Below are positions 17,257 through 25,389 of a stretch of DNA of 64,000 bases, piece by piece. A program made the translations under genes and the position numbers. This stretch comes from JAKFEE01 sp036675815 (GTDB taxonomy: Bacteria > Pseudomonadota > Alphaproteobacteria > Rhodospirillales > Magnetospirillaceae). The DNA lies in the NCBI GenBank assembly GCA_036675815.1, contig JAKFEE010000013.1, forward strand, positions 1 to 64,000. The letters run 5' to 3'. Numbering within the stretch: position 1 is the stretch's first letter; every line of letters begins with the position of its first letter. A model generated the notes under the pieces. The model was given only the letters and a program-made list of their open reading frames with translations, had not been told where the DNA came from and did no database searches.

Positions 17257-18567
17257 ATGACCGCCTTCAGCCCCCGCGAAATCGTCTCCGAACTCGACCG
17301 CTTCATCGTCGGCCAGCACGACGCCAAGCGCGCGGTGGCCATCGCCCTGCGCAACCGCTGGCGCCGTCAGCAACTGCCGGAAGGGCTGAAGGAAGAGGTT
17401 CTGCCCAAGAACATCCTGATGATCGGCCCCACCGGCGTCGGCAAGACCGAGATCGCCCGCCGCCTGGCGCGGCTGGCGCAGGCGCCGTTCCTCAAGGTCG
17501 AGGCGACCAAATTCACCGAGGTCGGCTATGTCGGGCGCGACGTCGAGCAGATCGTGCGCGACCTGGTCGAGGTCTCGATCACCATGTCGCGCGAGCGTTT
17601 GCGCAAACAGGTGAACGCCAAGGCCGAGGCCGCCGCCGAAGACCGTGTGCTCGACGCCCTGGTCGGCGCCACCGCCAGCCAGGACACGCGGCAGAAGTTC
17701 CGCAAGATGCTGCGCGAAGGCCAGCTCAACGACAAGGAGATCGAGGTCCAGGTCGCGGAAAGCGGCCCGAATCTGCCGATGCTCGACATCCCCGGCATGC
17801 CCGGCGCGCAGATGGGCATGCTCAATCTCGGCGATATCTTCGGCAAGGCCTTTGGCGGCCGCACCAAGCCGCGACGCATGACCGTTGCCGAATCGCACGA
17901 CGTGCTGGTCGCCGAGGAGGCGGACCGCCTGCTCGATCAGGACAAGGTGGTCAAGGACGCCATCGCTTCGGTCGAAAACAACGGCATCGTCTTCCTCGAC
18001 GAGATCGACAAGATCTGCGCCCGCTCGGGCGAATGGAAGGGCGGCGACGTCAGCCGCGAGGGTGTGCAGCGAGACCTGCTGCCGCTGATCGAGGGCACGA
18101 CGGTGGCCACCAAGCATGGCTCGGTCAAGACCGACCATATCCTGTTCATCGCCTCGGGCGCCTTCCACTTGGCCAAGCCCGCCGACCTGCTGCCGGAACT
18201 ACAGGGCCGCCTACCGATCCGCGTCGAGCTGCAGGCGCTGTCGCGCGACGACCTGATGCGTATCCTGACCGAGCCGGAAGCCAGCCTGATCAAGCAGTAC
18301 AAGGCCTTGCTGGCCACCGAGGAGGTGACGCTGGAATTCTCGGACGAGGCCATTGCCGCCATCGCCGATCTCGCCGCCGAGATCAACCGCGGCATCGAGA
18401 ACATCGGCGCCCGGCGCCTGCACACGGTAATGGAGCGGCTGCTCGAGGACATCAGCTTCACCGCCACCGACCGCCCCGGCACCACCGTCGCCATCACCCC
18501 GGAGATGGTGCGCGAGAAGGTCGGCGAGCTGGCCAAGGACACCGACCTGTCGAAGTTCATCCTGTAG
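17257..18567 (+). CDS. hslU: ATP-dependent protease HslU, ATPase subunit
   Basis: AAA+ unfoldase that feeds substrates to HslV. It is 436 aa. Motifs are the N-terminal SPREIVSELDRFIVGQ, Walker A GPTGVGKTEIA, the I-domain insertion (~110-240), Walker B VFLDEIDKI and the C-terminal tail ending DLSKFIL, which docks into HslV. It is the second gene of the operon and ends 6 bp from the convergent xre gene. Confidence 0.98.
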   Translation: MTAFSPREIVSELDRFIVGQHDAKRAVAIALRNRWRRQQLPEGLKEEVLPKNILMIGPTGVGKTEIARRLARLAQAPFLKVEATKFTEVGYVGRDVEQIVRDLVEVSITMSRERLRKQVNAKAEAAAEDRVLDALVGATASQDTRQKFRKMLREGQLNDKEIEVQVAESGPNLPMLDIPGMPGAQMGMLNLGDIFGKAFGGRTKPRRMTVAESHDVLVAEEADRLLDQDKVVKDAIASVENNGIVFLDEIDKICARSGEWKGGDVSREGVQRDLLPLIEGTTVATKHGSVKTDHILFIASGAFHLAKPADLLPELQGRLPIRVELQALSRDDLMRILTEPEASLIKQYKALLATEEVTLEFSDEAIAAIADLAAEINRGIENIGARRLHTVMERLLEDISFTATDRPGTTVAITPEMVREKVGELAKDTDLSKFIL

Positions 18568-18573
18568 GTCGCA

Positions 18574-18963
18574 TTACCTCACGACCGAGTCTGGCCCGGC
18601 CACCCGGGCACGCCCCTCATTGACCAGGTCCAGCAAGGCCTGCAGTTGCTCGGGCGTCAGCTCACGGATGCGCTGCGCCAGATGATTGGCCAGTTCGGTC
18701 GCCGCCGGCGACAGGCCCGAGGTATCGATGGTGACGCGTGGGTGCGACAGTTCGGCGAGACGCTTCAGGTCCTCGGCATCGTCCCAGATCAAACCCAGGT
18801 AGCCGCAGATCTGCATCACCAGGCCGGGGCTCGGCCGGCCGCGCTGGCCGTGCTCGAGTGCCGACAGATAGGCCGGCGAGACGTGCAGATCCGCCGCCAT
18901 GCGCTTGAGGGTGATGCCCTGGGCGCCGCGAAGCTGGCGCAGCTTGTCGCCGAACGGCGTCAC
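18574..18963 (-). CDS. XRE-family helix-turn-helix regulator
   Basis: A 129-aa protein with an N-terminal Cro/C1-type helix-turn-helix (FGDKLRQLRGAQGITLKRMA then VSPAYLSALEHGQRG) and a helical C-terminal half (LTPEQLQALLDLVNEG). The start is a GTG overlapping the smr stop codon (GTGA), so it is translationally coupled. It is the last gene of the lutA-lutB-X-lutC-smr-xre string. Similar XRE genes commonly follow smr in Rhodospirillales, so a role in lactate control is only a guess. Confidence 0.85.
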   Translation of the reverse strand: MTPFGDKLRQLRGAQGITLKRMAADLHVSPAYLSALEHGQRGRPSPGLVMQICGYLGLIWDDAEDLKRLAELSHPRVTIDTSGLSPAATELANHLAQRIRELTPEQLQALLDLVNEGRARVAGPDSVVR

Positions 18964-19511
18964 CGCTGTCGCTTCAGCAGCACGTACAAGGCGCCGTCGC
19001 CGCCGTCGCGGGGTTGGGCCCGCGCCATGGCGATGATGGCGGCGCGCAGCGGCGCCTCGTTCAGCCAGCGCGGCACCGCCTGGCGCAAGACGCCGGTGCC
19101 GTCACGCGTCCCCTTTCCAGTAATCACCAGGACGCAGCGCCGGCCGGCGGCATAGGCAGTGGCGACGAAGCGATTCAGGGCGCCGTGCGCCGCCGCCTGG
19201 GTCAAGCCGTGCAGATCGAGCCGCGCCTCGATCTCCAAGAGGCCACGGCGCAACCGGTCGGCAGTGCGGCGATCGACTCCCGGCGTCTGGCCATGCTCCA
19301 GCCGCGGTTGCGGCCGTGACGCGGATGGGGGGCTCGGCAGCGGCGCCGGCGCCACAGACGGTGGAAGGGGCGGCCTTTCGACCGTGACCGGCGCATCACC
19401 ATCGCCGTCGGAAACCGCGCGGCCGGGCAGCGGCACCGCGTCCTTCACCACCTCCCGCCACAGCTTTACCTCGGTGGCGGAGACACGACGTTCACGTTGC
19501 GAGCGGGCCAT
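18960..19511 (-). CDS. Smr (small MutS-related) domain protein
   Basis: A 183-aa protein: a basic N-terminus, a Pro-rich linker (~45-75) and a C-terminal Smr domain with the diagnostic LDLHGLT and the TGKGTRDGTGVL loop. Stand-alone Smr domains are predicted or shown nucleases acting on DNA or RNA; in bacteria some rescue stalled ribosomes. The cellular role of this one is not known. ATG 19511 was chosen over a TTG two codons earlier. It overlaps lutC by 20 bp and xre by 3 bp. Confidence 0.9.
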   Translation of the reverse strand: MARSQRERRVSATEVKLWREVVKDAVPLPGRAVSDGDGDAPVTVERPPLPPSVAPAPLPSPPSASRPQPRLEHGQTPGVDRRTADRLRRGLLEIEARLDLHGLTQAAAHGALNRFVATAYAAGRRCVLVITGKGTRDGTGVLRQAVPRWLNEAPLRAAIIAMARAQPRDGGDGALYVLLKRQR

Positions 19512-20154
19512 GGACAATCACGATGTGCAGGCGGCGCGGGCCATGCGCGCCGAGTTGGATGGTTTGCTCGATGTCGCCGGTGCGCGACGGCCCGGTGACC
19601 ATGTTGATGGTGCGCGGCATGCCTTGGGGCCGGCGGCGCAGCCGGTCCCAGACGTCCTCGTAGACGCCGGTGATGTCATCTGCCGTGACCAGGACGACGT
19701 GGGTGTCCGGCAGGAAATTGAGCGTCGTCGGGCTGTCGGGGCCGGACAGCAGCACCAGCGTCCCGGTCTCGGCCACCCCGGCGAAGGCTTGCGTCACCGA
19801 GACGGCATCCTGGGCACCGGCGGCGCCGCTGGTGGCCTGCAGCCCCGGCCATTCACGCGATGCCAGAGCGGGGGCGAGGCGGATACGCCGTGGCAGCCCG
19901 TGCGCGTCGAGAAATGCCGTGATGGCGTCGGCCACGCCGGTGGCGGAAGCGACCTCGGCAACGGTTGCCGCCGCTTCCGTGGCCATCGCCACGAACAGCG
20001 CCACCTGCTGCTCATGGGGCACCTGGGCGCGCGCCGGTGCCGGTTGGCGACGCGGCTGGGCTAGGCGCTGGGCGAGCGCCGCCTGCTCGCCCACGGCAAC
20101 GGTGTGATTGCGGCGCCGGATACTGGCGAGAATGTCGTCGCGCGCTTGGCTCAT
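19492..20154 (-). CDS. lutC: Lactate utilisation protein C (LutC/YkgG family)
   Basis: Third subunit of the LutABC L-lactate oxidation complex. It is 220 aa from ATG 20154 (MSQARDDILASIRR), typical of LutC. The family DUF162/LUD domain shows GVAETGTLVLLSGPDSPTTL and the C-terminal QLGAHGPRRLHIVIV. Its ATG overlaps the stop codon of the membrane-protein gene (ATGA), and its 3' end overlaps smr by 20 bp, so the operon is tightly coupled. Confidence 0.93.
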   Translation of the reverse strand: MSQARDDILASIRRRNHTVAVGEQAALAQRLAQPRRQPAPARAQVPHEQQVALFVAMATEAAATVAEVASATGVADAITAFLDAHGLPRRIRLAPALASREWPGLQATSGAAGAQDAVSVTQAFAGVAETGTLVLLSGPDSPTTLNFLPDTHVVLVTADDITGVYEDVWDRLRRRPQGMPRTINMVTGPSRTGDIEQTIQLGAHGPRRLHIVIVHGPLAT

Positions 20155-20627
20155 GACGCAGGCCGCTCCCGGGCGTTCGAGTCTTCGGCAGATGGTATAC
20201 CGGAAAGACGCTGGGCGAATTCTCGCCAGTCGCCATCGGGGGCGATGCAGGGTCGTTCCAAGCCGCTTCGGTGGATCACGGCGACGCCGCCATAATTCCA
20301 AAGCATGATCCAGTTGTAGGCATTCCGCAGCGCCACGTCCAGGGCGCGTCGATGGACTTGGCGGCAGACCCACCAGCGCATCCCGAAAATGTAGGCGAGC
20401 ATCGCCACGGTCATCGTCGCCAGGCCGAAAGCCAAGCCGGCCGCCAGCAAGACTCCCAGGCTGGCCAGCATCAGGCCGAGCAACGGCAGCAGGTGGTCCC
20501 AGGCGGCATAGACCGGCGAGCCAGGCTTGTACAGGTGCAGGCCATCGGTTTTCAGCTCGACCAGACCGTCCATCACGGCCGTCCTTACGGCGTCGTGGAG
20601 GCCCTGATCGCCCTGCAGCGGGGCCAT
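20151..20627 (-). CDS. Unknown membrane protein inside the lut operon
   Basis: A 158-aa protein of unknown family, encoded between lutB and lutC. Its start (ATG 20627) lies 2 bp past the lutB stop, and its stop overlaps the lutC start. The middle carries two adjacent hydrophobic segments (from HLLPLLGLMLASLGVLL to VAMLAYIFGM). A basic region (CRQVHRRALDVALRNAYNW) and a short soluble tail follow. Standard lutABC operons have no gene here. It may anchor the LUD complex or assist uptake; both are inference. Confidence 0.75.
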   Translation of the reverse strand: MAPLQGDQGLHDAVRTAVMDGLVELKTDGLHLYKPGSPVYAAWDHLLPLLGLMLASLGVLLAAGLAFGLATMTVAMLAYIFGMRWWVCRQVHRRALDVALRNAYNWIMLWNYGGVAVIHRSGLERPCIAPDGDWREFAQRLSGIPSAEDSNARERPAS

Positions 20628-20629
20628 GG

Positions 20630-22051
20630 TCACAGCCGACGTCTGCCCGACGCCCATTGGCTCATGAAGCTGCGCCCCTCGGGGGCCGGCAGGTCACGCG
20701 CCTCGGTCCAGCCTTGGGCAAGGGGCAGCGATTTCAGCGAACCCTCCTTCTTGCCGAGAGCGCGCAGCAGCCCCATGGCTGCACCGGTAGCCAAGCGATA
20801 GGCGGCCGGCCGCCTGGCGAGCCAGGCCCACAGTTTCAGGCCGCGGCTGCTGCGGGACGGCTGCAGATGGCGCTCGAATTCGCGTTCGCGCCAGTGGCGC
20901 AGCATCTTGGGCAGAGGAATGCGCATCGGGCAGACCGATTCGCAACGCCCGCACAGGGTCGAGGCGTTGGGCAGATGGTGCGCCTCGTCCAGGCCGACCA
21001 ACGCCGGGGTCAGCACCGAGCCCATGGGCCCGGGATACACCCAGCCATAGGCATGGCCGCCGACGGCACCGTACACCGGGCAGTGGTTGATGCAGGCGGC
21101 GCAGCGGATGCAGCGCAGCATGTCCTGGAACTCGCCGCCCAGCATGGCCGAGCGGCCGTTGTCGAGCAGGACGACGTGGAACTCGTGCGGGCCGTCGAGG
21201 TCGTCGGGCCGGCGGGGGCCGGTGGAGAAGGTGGTGTAGGACGTGAACTCCTGGCCGGTGGCCGAGCGGGCGAGCAGCCGCAGCATCAGGGTGGCGTCTT
21301 CCAGGGTCGGCACCACCTTCTCGATGCCGGTCAGCACGATGTGGACGCGCGGCAGGGTCTGCGTCAGGTCGCCGTTGCCCTCGTTGGTGACGATGATGGT
21401 CGAGCCGGTCTCGGCGACGAGGAAATTGGCGCCGGTGATGCCGACGTCGGCATCGAGGAAGCGCTGGCGCAGCACGTGGCGGGCCTCGTCGAGCAACTCG
21501 CGCGGCTGCTCCAGCGGCCGCCCTTTAGGCAGGTCGGCGTGGTGCTTCTCGAACGCCTGCGCCACGTCGGCTCTGCTGAGGTGGCTGGCCGGCGCGATGA
21601 TGTGGCTGGGCGGCTCGTCGCGCAACTGGATGATGTATTCGCCGAGATCGGTCTCGATCGGCTGGACGCCATTGTCCTCGAGCCACGGATTGAGGGCGAT
21701 CTCCTCGGCCACCATGGACTTGCCCTTGGTGACGGTGCGGGCGCCGGCCGCCGTACAGATTGCCAGCACCGCCTCGCGCGCCTCGGCGGCGTCGCGGCAC
21801 CAGTGGACCGTGCCGCCCTGGGCCAGCACCTGGCGCTCGAAAGTCTCGAGGTAGAAGTCGAGATGGCGCAGCACCTCGTCCTTCAGATCACGCGCCGCGT
21901 CGCGCAGGGCATCGAACTCGGGCAGGCGCTCCACCGCCGCCGCGCGTTTGACTCGAAAGCCGGCCTTGAGCTTGACCAGGGCCGCCTGCAGGCCCTCGTC
22001 GCCGAGGGCGCGCCGCGCATTGGCGGGAAAGGCGTGGCTGGTCGGATGCAT
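20630..22051 (-). CDS. lutB: Lactate utilisation iron-sulfur protein LutB
   Basis: Iron-sulfur subunit of the LutABC L-lactate dehydrogenase. It is 473 aa. The N-terminal LUD domain includes RTVTKGKSMVAEEIALN and GITGANFLVAETGS. Two ferredoxin-type clusters follow: CIRCAACINHCPVY and CGRCESVCPMRIPLPK. One base separates it from lutA; the unknown membrane gene follows after 2 bp. Confidence 0.95.
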   Translation of the reverse strand: MHPTSHAFPANARRALGDEGLQAALVKLKAGFRVKRAAAVERLPEFDALRDAARDLKDEVLRHLDFYLETFERQVLAQGGTVHWCRDAAEAREAVLAICTAAGARTVTKGKSMVAEEIALNPWLEDNGVQPIETDLGEYIIQLRDEPPSHIIAPASHLSRADVAQAFEKHHADLPKGRPLEQPRELLDEARHVLRQRFLDADVGITGANFLVAETGSTIIVTNEGNGDLTQTLPRVHIVLTGIEKVVPTLEDATLMLRLLARSATGQEFTSYTTFSTGPRRPDDLDGPHEFHVVLLDNGRSAMLGGEFQDMLRCIRCAACINHCPVYGAVGGHAYGWVYPGPMGSVLTPALVGLDEAHHLPNASTLCGRCESVCPMRIPLPKMLRHWREREFERHLQPSRSSRGLKLWAWLARRPAAYRLATGAAMGLLRALGKKEGSLKSLPLAQGWTEARDLPAPEGRSFMSQWASGRRRL

Positions 22052-22052
22052 G

Positions 22053-22820
22053 TCAGCGGCCCTCCGCCTCGCCGATCGGCGGTGTTTGCACGCCGGCCAA
22101 CACCTCGGCGACGTGGCGCACGCGGATCGACTTGCCCATGCGCTTGAGCTTGCCGGCGATGTTCATCAGACAACCGAGGTCGCCGGCCAGCAGCGTATCG
22201 GCGCCGGTGGCGATGACGTCCTCGGCCTTGTCGGTGACCATGCGGTCGGAAATCTCGGGGTATTTGACGCAGAAGGTGCCGCCGAAGCCACAGCACTCCT
22301 CGGGGCGGGCCAGATCGAGCACTTCGAGGCCTTCGATGCCGGCCAGCAGGCGCCGCGGCTGCTCCTTGATGCCCAGTTCGCGCAGGCCCGAGCAGGAGTC
22401 GTGATAGGCTGCGCGGCCCTTGTAGCGCCCAGAGACGCCGTCCACCTTCAGCACGTCCGTCAGAAAGCTGACCAGTTCATGGGTCTTCGCCGCGATGCGC
22501 TCGGCCCGCACCGCCAGTTCGGGGTCGTCGGCGAACAGGGCCGGATAGTGGTGGCGAATCATCGACGCGCAGGACCCCGACGGCAGCACGACGTAGTCAT
22601 ATGGCGCCAGCAGGTCGAGATTGCGCCGCGCGATGTCCTTGGCGTCGGCGCGGTCGCCGGAATTGTAGGCGGGCTGGCCGCAGCAGGTCTGGCCGCGCGG
22701 CACGTCGACGATGCAGCCGGCATCCTCCAGCAACTTCACCGCGGCGAAGCCGACGCTGGGCCGGAACAGATCGACCAGGCAGGTGACAAACAGGCCGACA
22801 CGCGGCTTCGTTGTGGTCAT
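22053..22820 (-). CDS. lutA: Lactate utilisation protein LutA (CCG-domain oxidoreductase)
   Basis: A 255-aa protein with the two cysteine-rich CCG domains of LutA/YkgE and the heterodisulfide-reductase/GlpC group: QTCCGQPAYNSGD and ECCGFGGTFCVKYPE, plus LPSGSCASMI and HDSCSG. ATG 22820 (MTTTKPRVGLFVTCLVD) gives the family N-terminus; the frame continues upstream without supporting features. It is first in the operon, so the lut promoter should lie in the 202-bp divergent gap shared with mrr. Confidence 0.94.
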   Translation of the reverse strand: MTTTKPRVGLFVTCLVDLFRPSVGFAAVKLLEDAGCIVDVPRGQTCCGQPAYNSGDRADAKDIARRNLDLLAPYDYVVLPSGSCASMIRHHYPALFADDPELAVRAERIAAKTHELVSFLTDVLKVDGVSGRYKGRAAYHDSCSGLRELGIKEQPRRLLAGIEGLEVLDLARPEECCGFGGTFCVKYPEISDRMVTDKAEDVIATGADTLLAGDLGCLMNIAGKLKRMGKSIRVRHVAEVLAGVQTPPIGEAEGR

Positions 22821-23022
22821 TCTTCGGCTCGCGTCGACGTTTTCCCGAGCGATAAAGGATGAAGCACGGCCGCGCCCGACGCAACTGGTGCCGCGACACA
22901 CCGCGGAGCGGCCCTTTTCGCAAAGCCTTCGACACGCCTGCCACCGACCCGCGGTTGACCCGACCTTTTGACGACACCCTGGGAGGTGACTAGCATTGTG
23001 CGCCATCCCACCCGGAGCTGTC

Positions 23023-23943
23023 ATGGCCATCCCCGATTTTCAGAGCCTGATGCTGCCCCTGCTCCGCGCCTCGAAGAGCGGTGAGGTCAGGATATCTGAC
23101 ATAATCGACATTTTGGCCGAAGAGTTCCATCTCTCGCCCGGGGAGCGGTCGGAGCTGCTGCCATCCGGCAGACAGACCACATTCGCCAACCGCGTCCATT
23201 GGGCCAAGAGCTATCTCGGCAAGGCGGGCTTGCTTGAACTCACGCGCCGCGCCCATTTCCGCATCACCGACCGCGGCCGGAAGGTGGTAGCCGATCCGCC
23301 GGAGCGGATGGGCATCCGCTTCCTTGAGCGTTTCCCTGAGTTCCTGGCCTTCCTAAAAGCCAGCAAAGGTGCCGACGAGAGCGACGGCAGCCCCGCGGCA
23401 ACGGAAGTTATCGAGAGCACCGGCATGACGCCTGACGAGGTGATCCGTAAGGCGCATGGGCAGCTTGCGGACGAACTCGGCCAAGAGCTGCTCGGCCGCG
23501 TCATCGCGGCGCCTCCGGAATTTTTCGAGAGGCTCATCGTTCAACTACTGATTGCGATGGGGTACGGAGGCTCGACCGCCGAAGCCGGACGCGCCCTTGG
23601 CAAGAGCGGCGACGGTGGCGTCGACGGGGTGATTGATCAGGACGCCCTGGGCCTCGACCGCATCTATATTCAAGCCAAGCGTTACGCCGATGGCAACATC
23701 GTCGGCGCCGGTGCCATCCGAGACTTCTTCGGCTCCCTCGACCGCTTCAAGGCCGCCAAAGGACTGTTCGTCACCACCTCGGCCTTCTCCTCCTCGGCCA
23801 AAGAGACCGCCGAGTTTCTCAGTAAACGCATCGTCCTCATCGACGGACGCCAACTCGCCAAGCTGATGATTCGCTATGATGTCGGCTGCCGGGTCGAGGA
23901 GATCATCCACCTCAAGAAGATCGACGAGGAGTTCTTCGAATAG
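23023..23943 (+). CDS. mrr: Mrr-type restriction endonuclease (type IV)
   Basis: A 306-aa Mrr homologue, almost exactly the E. coli length. An N-terminal winged-helix Mrr_N domain occupies ~1-90. The C-terminal PD-(D/E)xK nuclease shows E169 in FFERLIVQLL, D201 in GDGGVDGVIDQDALG and Q217-K219 in IYIQAKRY. Mrr enzymes cut DNA carrying foreign methylation. No methylase is adjacent, as expected for type IV. ATG 23023 has GGAG upstream. It stands alone between the lut operon and hisB. Confidence 0.92.
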   Translation: MAIPDFQSLMLPLLRASKSGEVRISDIIDILAEEFHLSPGERSELLPSGRQTTFANRVHWAKSYLGKAGLLELTRRAHFRITDRGRKVVADPPERMGIRFLERFPEFLAFLKASKGADESDGSPAATEVIESTGMTPDEVIRKAHGQLADELGQELLGRVIAAPPEFFERLIVQLLIAMGYGGSTAEAGRALGKSGDGGVDGVIDQDALGLDRIYIQAKRYADGNIVGAGAIRDFFGSLDRFKAAKGLFVTTSAFSSSAKETAEFLSKRIVLIDGRQLAKLMIRYDVGCRVEEIIHLKKIDEEFFE

Positions 23944-24036
23944 CGTGCCTTGGTGGCGACAGGCGCTGGTTTCGCCTAGCCATTCCTGTTACAACTCCCG
24001 CACATTCCGACGATCGGAAAAAGCGGAGCGAAATCC

Positions 24037-24636
24037 ATGCGCAAGGCGGCGGTGGAGCGAGTAACCAACGAGACCGAGATCCGTCTGGACATGGATCTGG
24101 ACGGCACCGGTGCGTATGACGTCAAGACCGGCGTCGGCTTCCTCGACCACATGCTGGAGCAGTTGTCGCGCCACAGCCTGATCGACCTGCGGCTGACGGC
24201 CAAGGGCGACCTGCACATCGACGCCCACCACACCGTCGAGGACACCGGCATCGCCATCGGCCAGGCGGTCAGTCAGGCCCTGGGCGCCCGAAAGGGCATC
24301 CAGCGCTACGGCGCGGCCTATGTGCCGATGGACGAGACCCTGACCCGCTGCGCCATCGACCTGTCGAACCGGCCCTATCTGGTGTGGAAGGTGGCGTTCA
24401 GCCGCGACAAGCTGGGCGAGATCGACACCGAGCTGTTCAAGGAGTGGTTCCAGGCCTTCGCCCAGGCCGCGGGGGCGACGCTGCATGTCGAGTGCCTGTA
24501 CGGCGAGAACAACCACCACATCGTCGAGTCGTGCTTCAAGGCGCTGGCCCGCGCCCTGCGCCAGGCGGTGGAGCTGGACCCGCGCAAGGGCGATGCCGTG
24601 CCCTCGACCAAGGGTGTGCTCGGCGGATCGCTGTAG
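24037..24636 (+). CDS. hisB: Imidazoleglycerol-phosphate dehydratase
   Basis: Sixth step of histidine synthesis. It is 199 aa, the stand-alone dehydratase form without the phosphatase domain found in enterobacteria. The two metal-binding repeats are visible: LDHMLEQLSRHSLIDL with DAHHTVEDTGIAIG, and GENNHHIVESCFKALARALR. It begins hisB-hisH-hisA-hisF-hisE; hisH starts 1 bp after its stop. Confidence 0.97.
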   Translation: MRKAAVERVTNETEIRLDMDLDGTGAYDVKTGVGFLDHMLEQLSRHSLIDLRLTAKGDLHIDAHHTVEDTGIAIGQAVSQALGARKGIQRYGAAYVPMDETLTRCAIDLSNRPYLVWKVAFSRDKLGEIDTELFKEWFQAFAQAAGATLHVECLYGENNHHIVESCFKALARALRQAVELDPRKGDAVPSTKGVLGGSL

Positions 24637-24637
24637 C

Positions 24638-25285
24638 ATGAGTCGCGTCGCCATCATCGATTACGGCTCGGGCAATCTCAGGTCGGCGGCCAAGGCGTTC
24701 GAGCGCGCCGTCGCCGAAGCCGGCCTTGCCACAGAGGTCGTCGTCACCGCCGACCCCGATGTCGTGCGCGCCGCCGAGCGCATCGTATTGCCCGGTGTCG
24801 GCGCCTTCGGCGATTGCAAGGCCGGCCTGGACGCCCTGCCCGGTATGGTCGAGGCCATGGGTGAGCGCGTGCTCGAGGCCGGGCGGCCGTTCCTCGGCAT
24901 CTGCGTCGGCATGCAGTTGCTGGCCACCGTGGGGCGCGAGCACGGCACGCATGATGGCCTCGACTGGATTCCCGGCGAGGTCGTCGAGATGACGCCGGCC
25001 GATCCGGCGCTGAAGATCCCGCATATGGGCTGGAACGAGCTGAAGGTGCGGCGCACGCATCCGCTGCTCGACGGGCTGGGCGACGGCGCCCATGCCTATT
25101 TCGTGCACAGCTACCGCTTCGTGCCGGCCGATCCGGAGCACGTGCTGGCGACGGTGGAATACGGCGGCGTCATCAACGCCGTGGTGTGCCGCGACAACGT
25201 CGCCGGCACCCAGTTCCACCCGGAAAAGAGCCAGACCACCGGCCTGCGGGTGATCACCAATTTCCTGACGTGGCGGCCCGAATAG
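24638..25285 (+). CDS. hisH: Imidazole glycerol phosphate synthase, glutaminase subunit
   Basis: Supplies ammonia from glutamine to HisF. It is 215 aa from ATG 24638, 1 bp after hisB. The glutamine-amidotransferase class I triad is visible: the cysteine in GICVGMQLL and the His-Glu pair in QFHPEKSQ. The N-terminus IIDYGSGNLRS is diagnostic. Confidence 0.97.
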   Translation: MSRVAIIDYGSGNLRSAAKAFERAVAEAGLATEVVVTADPDVVRAAERIVLPGVGAFGDCKAGLDALPGMVEAMGERVLEAGRPFLGICVGMQLLATVGREHGTHDGLDWIPGEVVEMTPADPALKIPHMGWNELKVRRTHPLLDGLGDGAHAYFVHSYRFVPADPEHVLATVEYGGVINAVVCRDNVAGTQFHPEKSQTTGLRVITNFLTWRPE

Positions 25286-25291
25286 AAGATG

Positions 25292-25376
25292 AACCACGGA
25301 GGCACAGAGACACAGAGACGGCACGGAGACGAGCCGATTCCCTCGGCGCTCTCTGTGCCTCTGTGTCTCTGTGGTT
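25292..25376. repeat. Inverted repeat of the cacagagacacagag type between hisH and hisA
   Basis: Two ~28-bp arms (25292-25319 and 25349-25376) are near-perfect reverse complements built from alternating cacagag units, with a ~29-bp centre. It fills most of the hisH-hisA gap. Related sequence flanks the GxxExxY gene (58934-59400) and precedes dnaG (61328-61422), so this looks like a gene-less copy of the same element. As RNA it would form a long hairpin inside the his message. Confidence 0.85.
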
Positions 25377-25389
25377 AGGACGTAACAAG

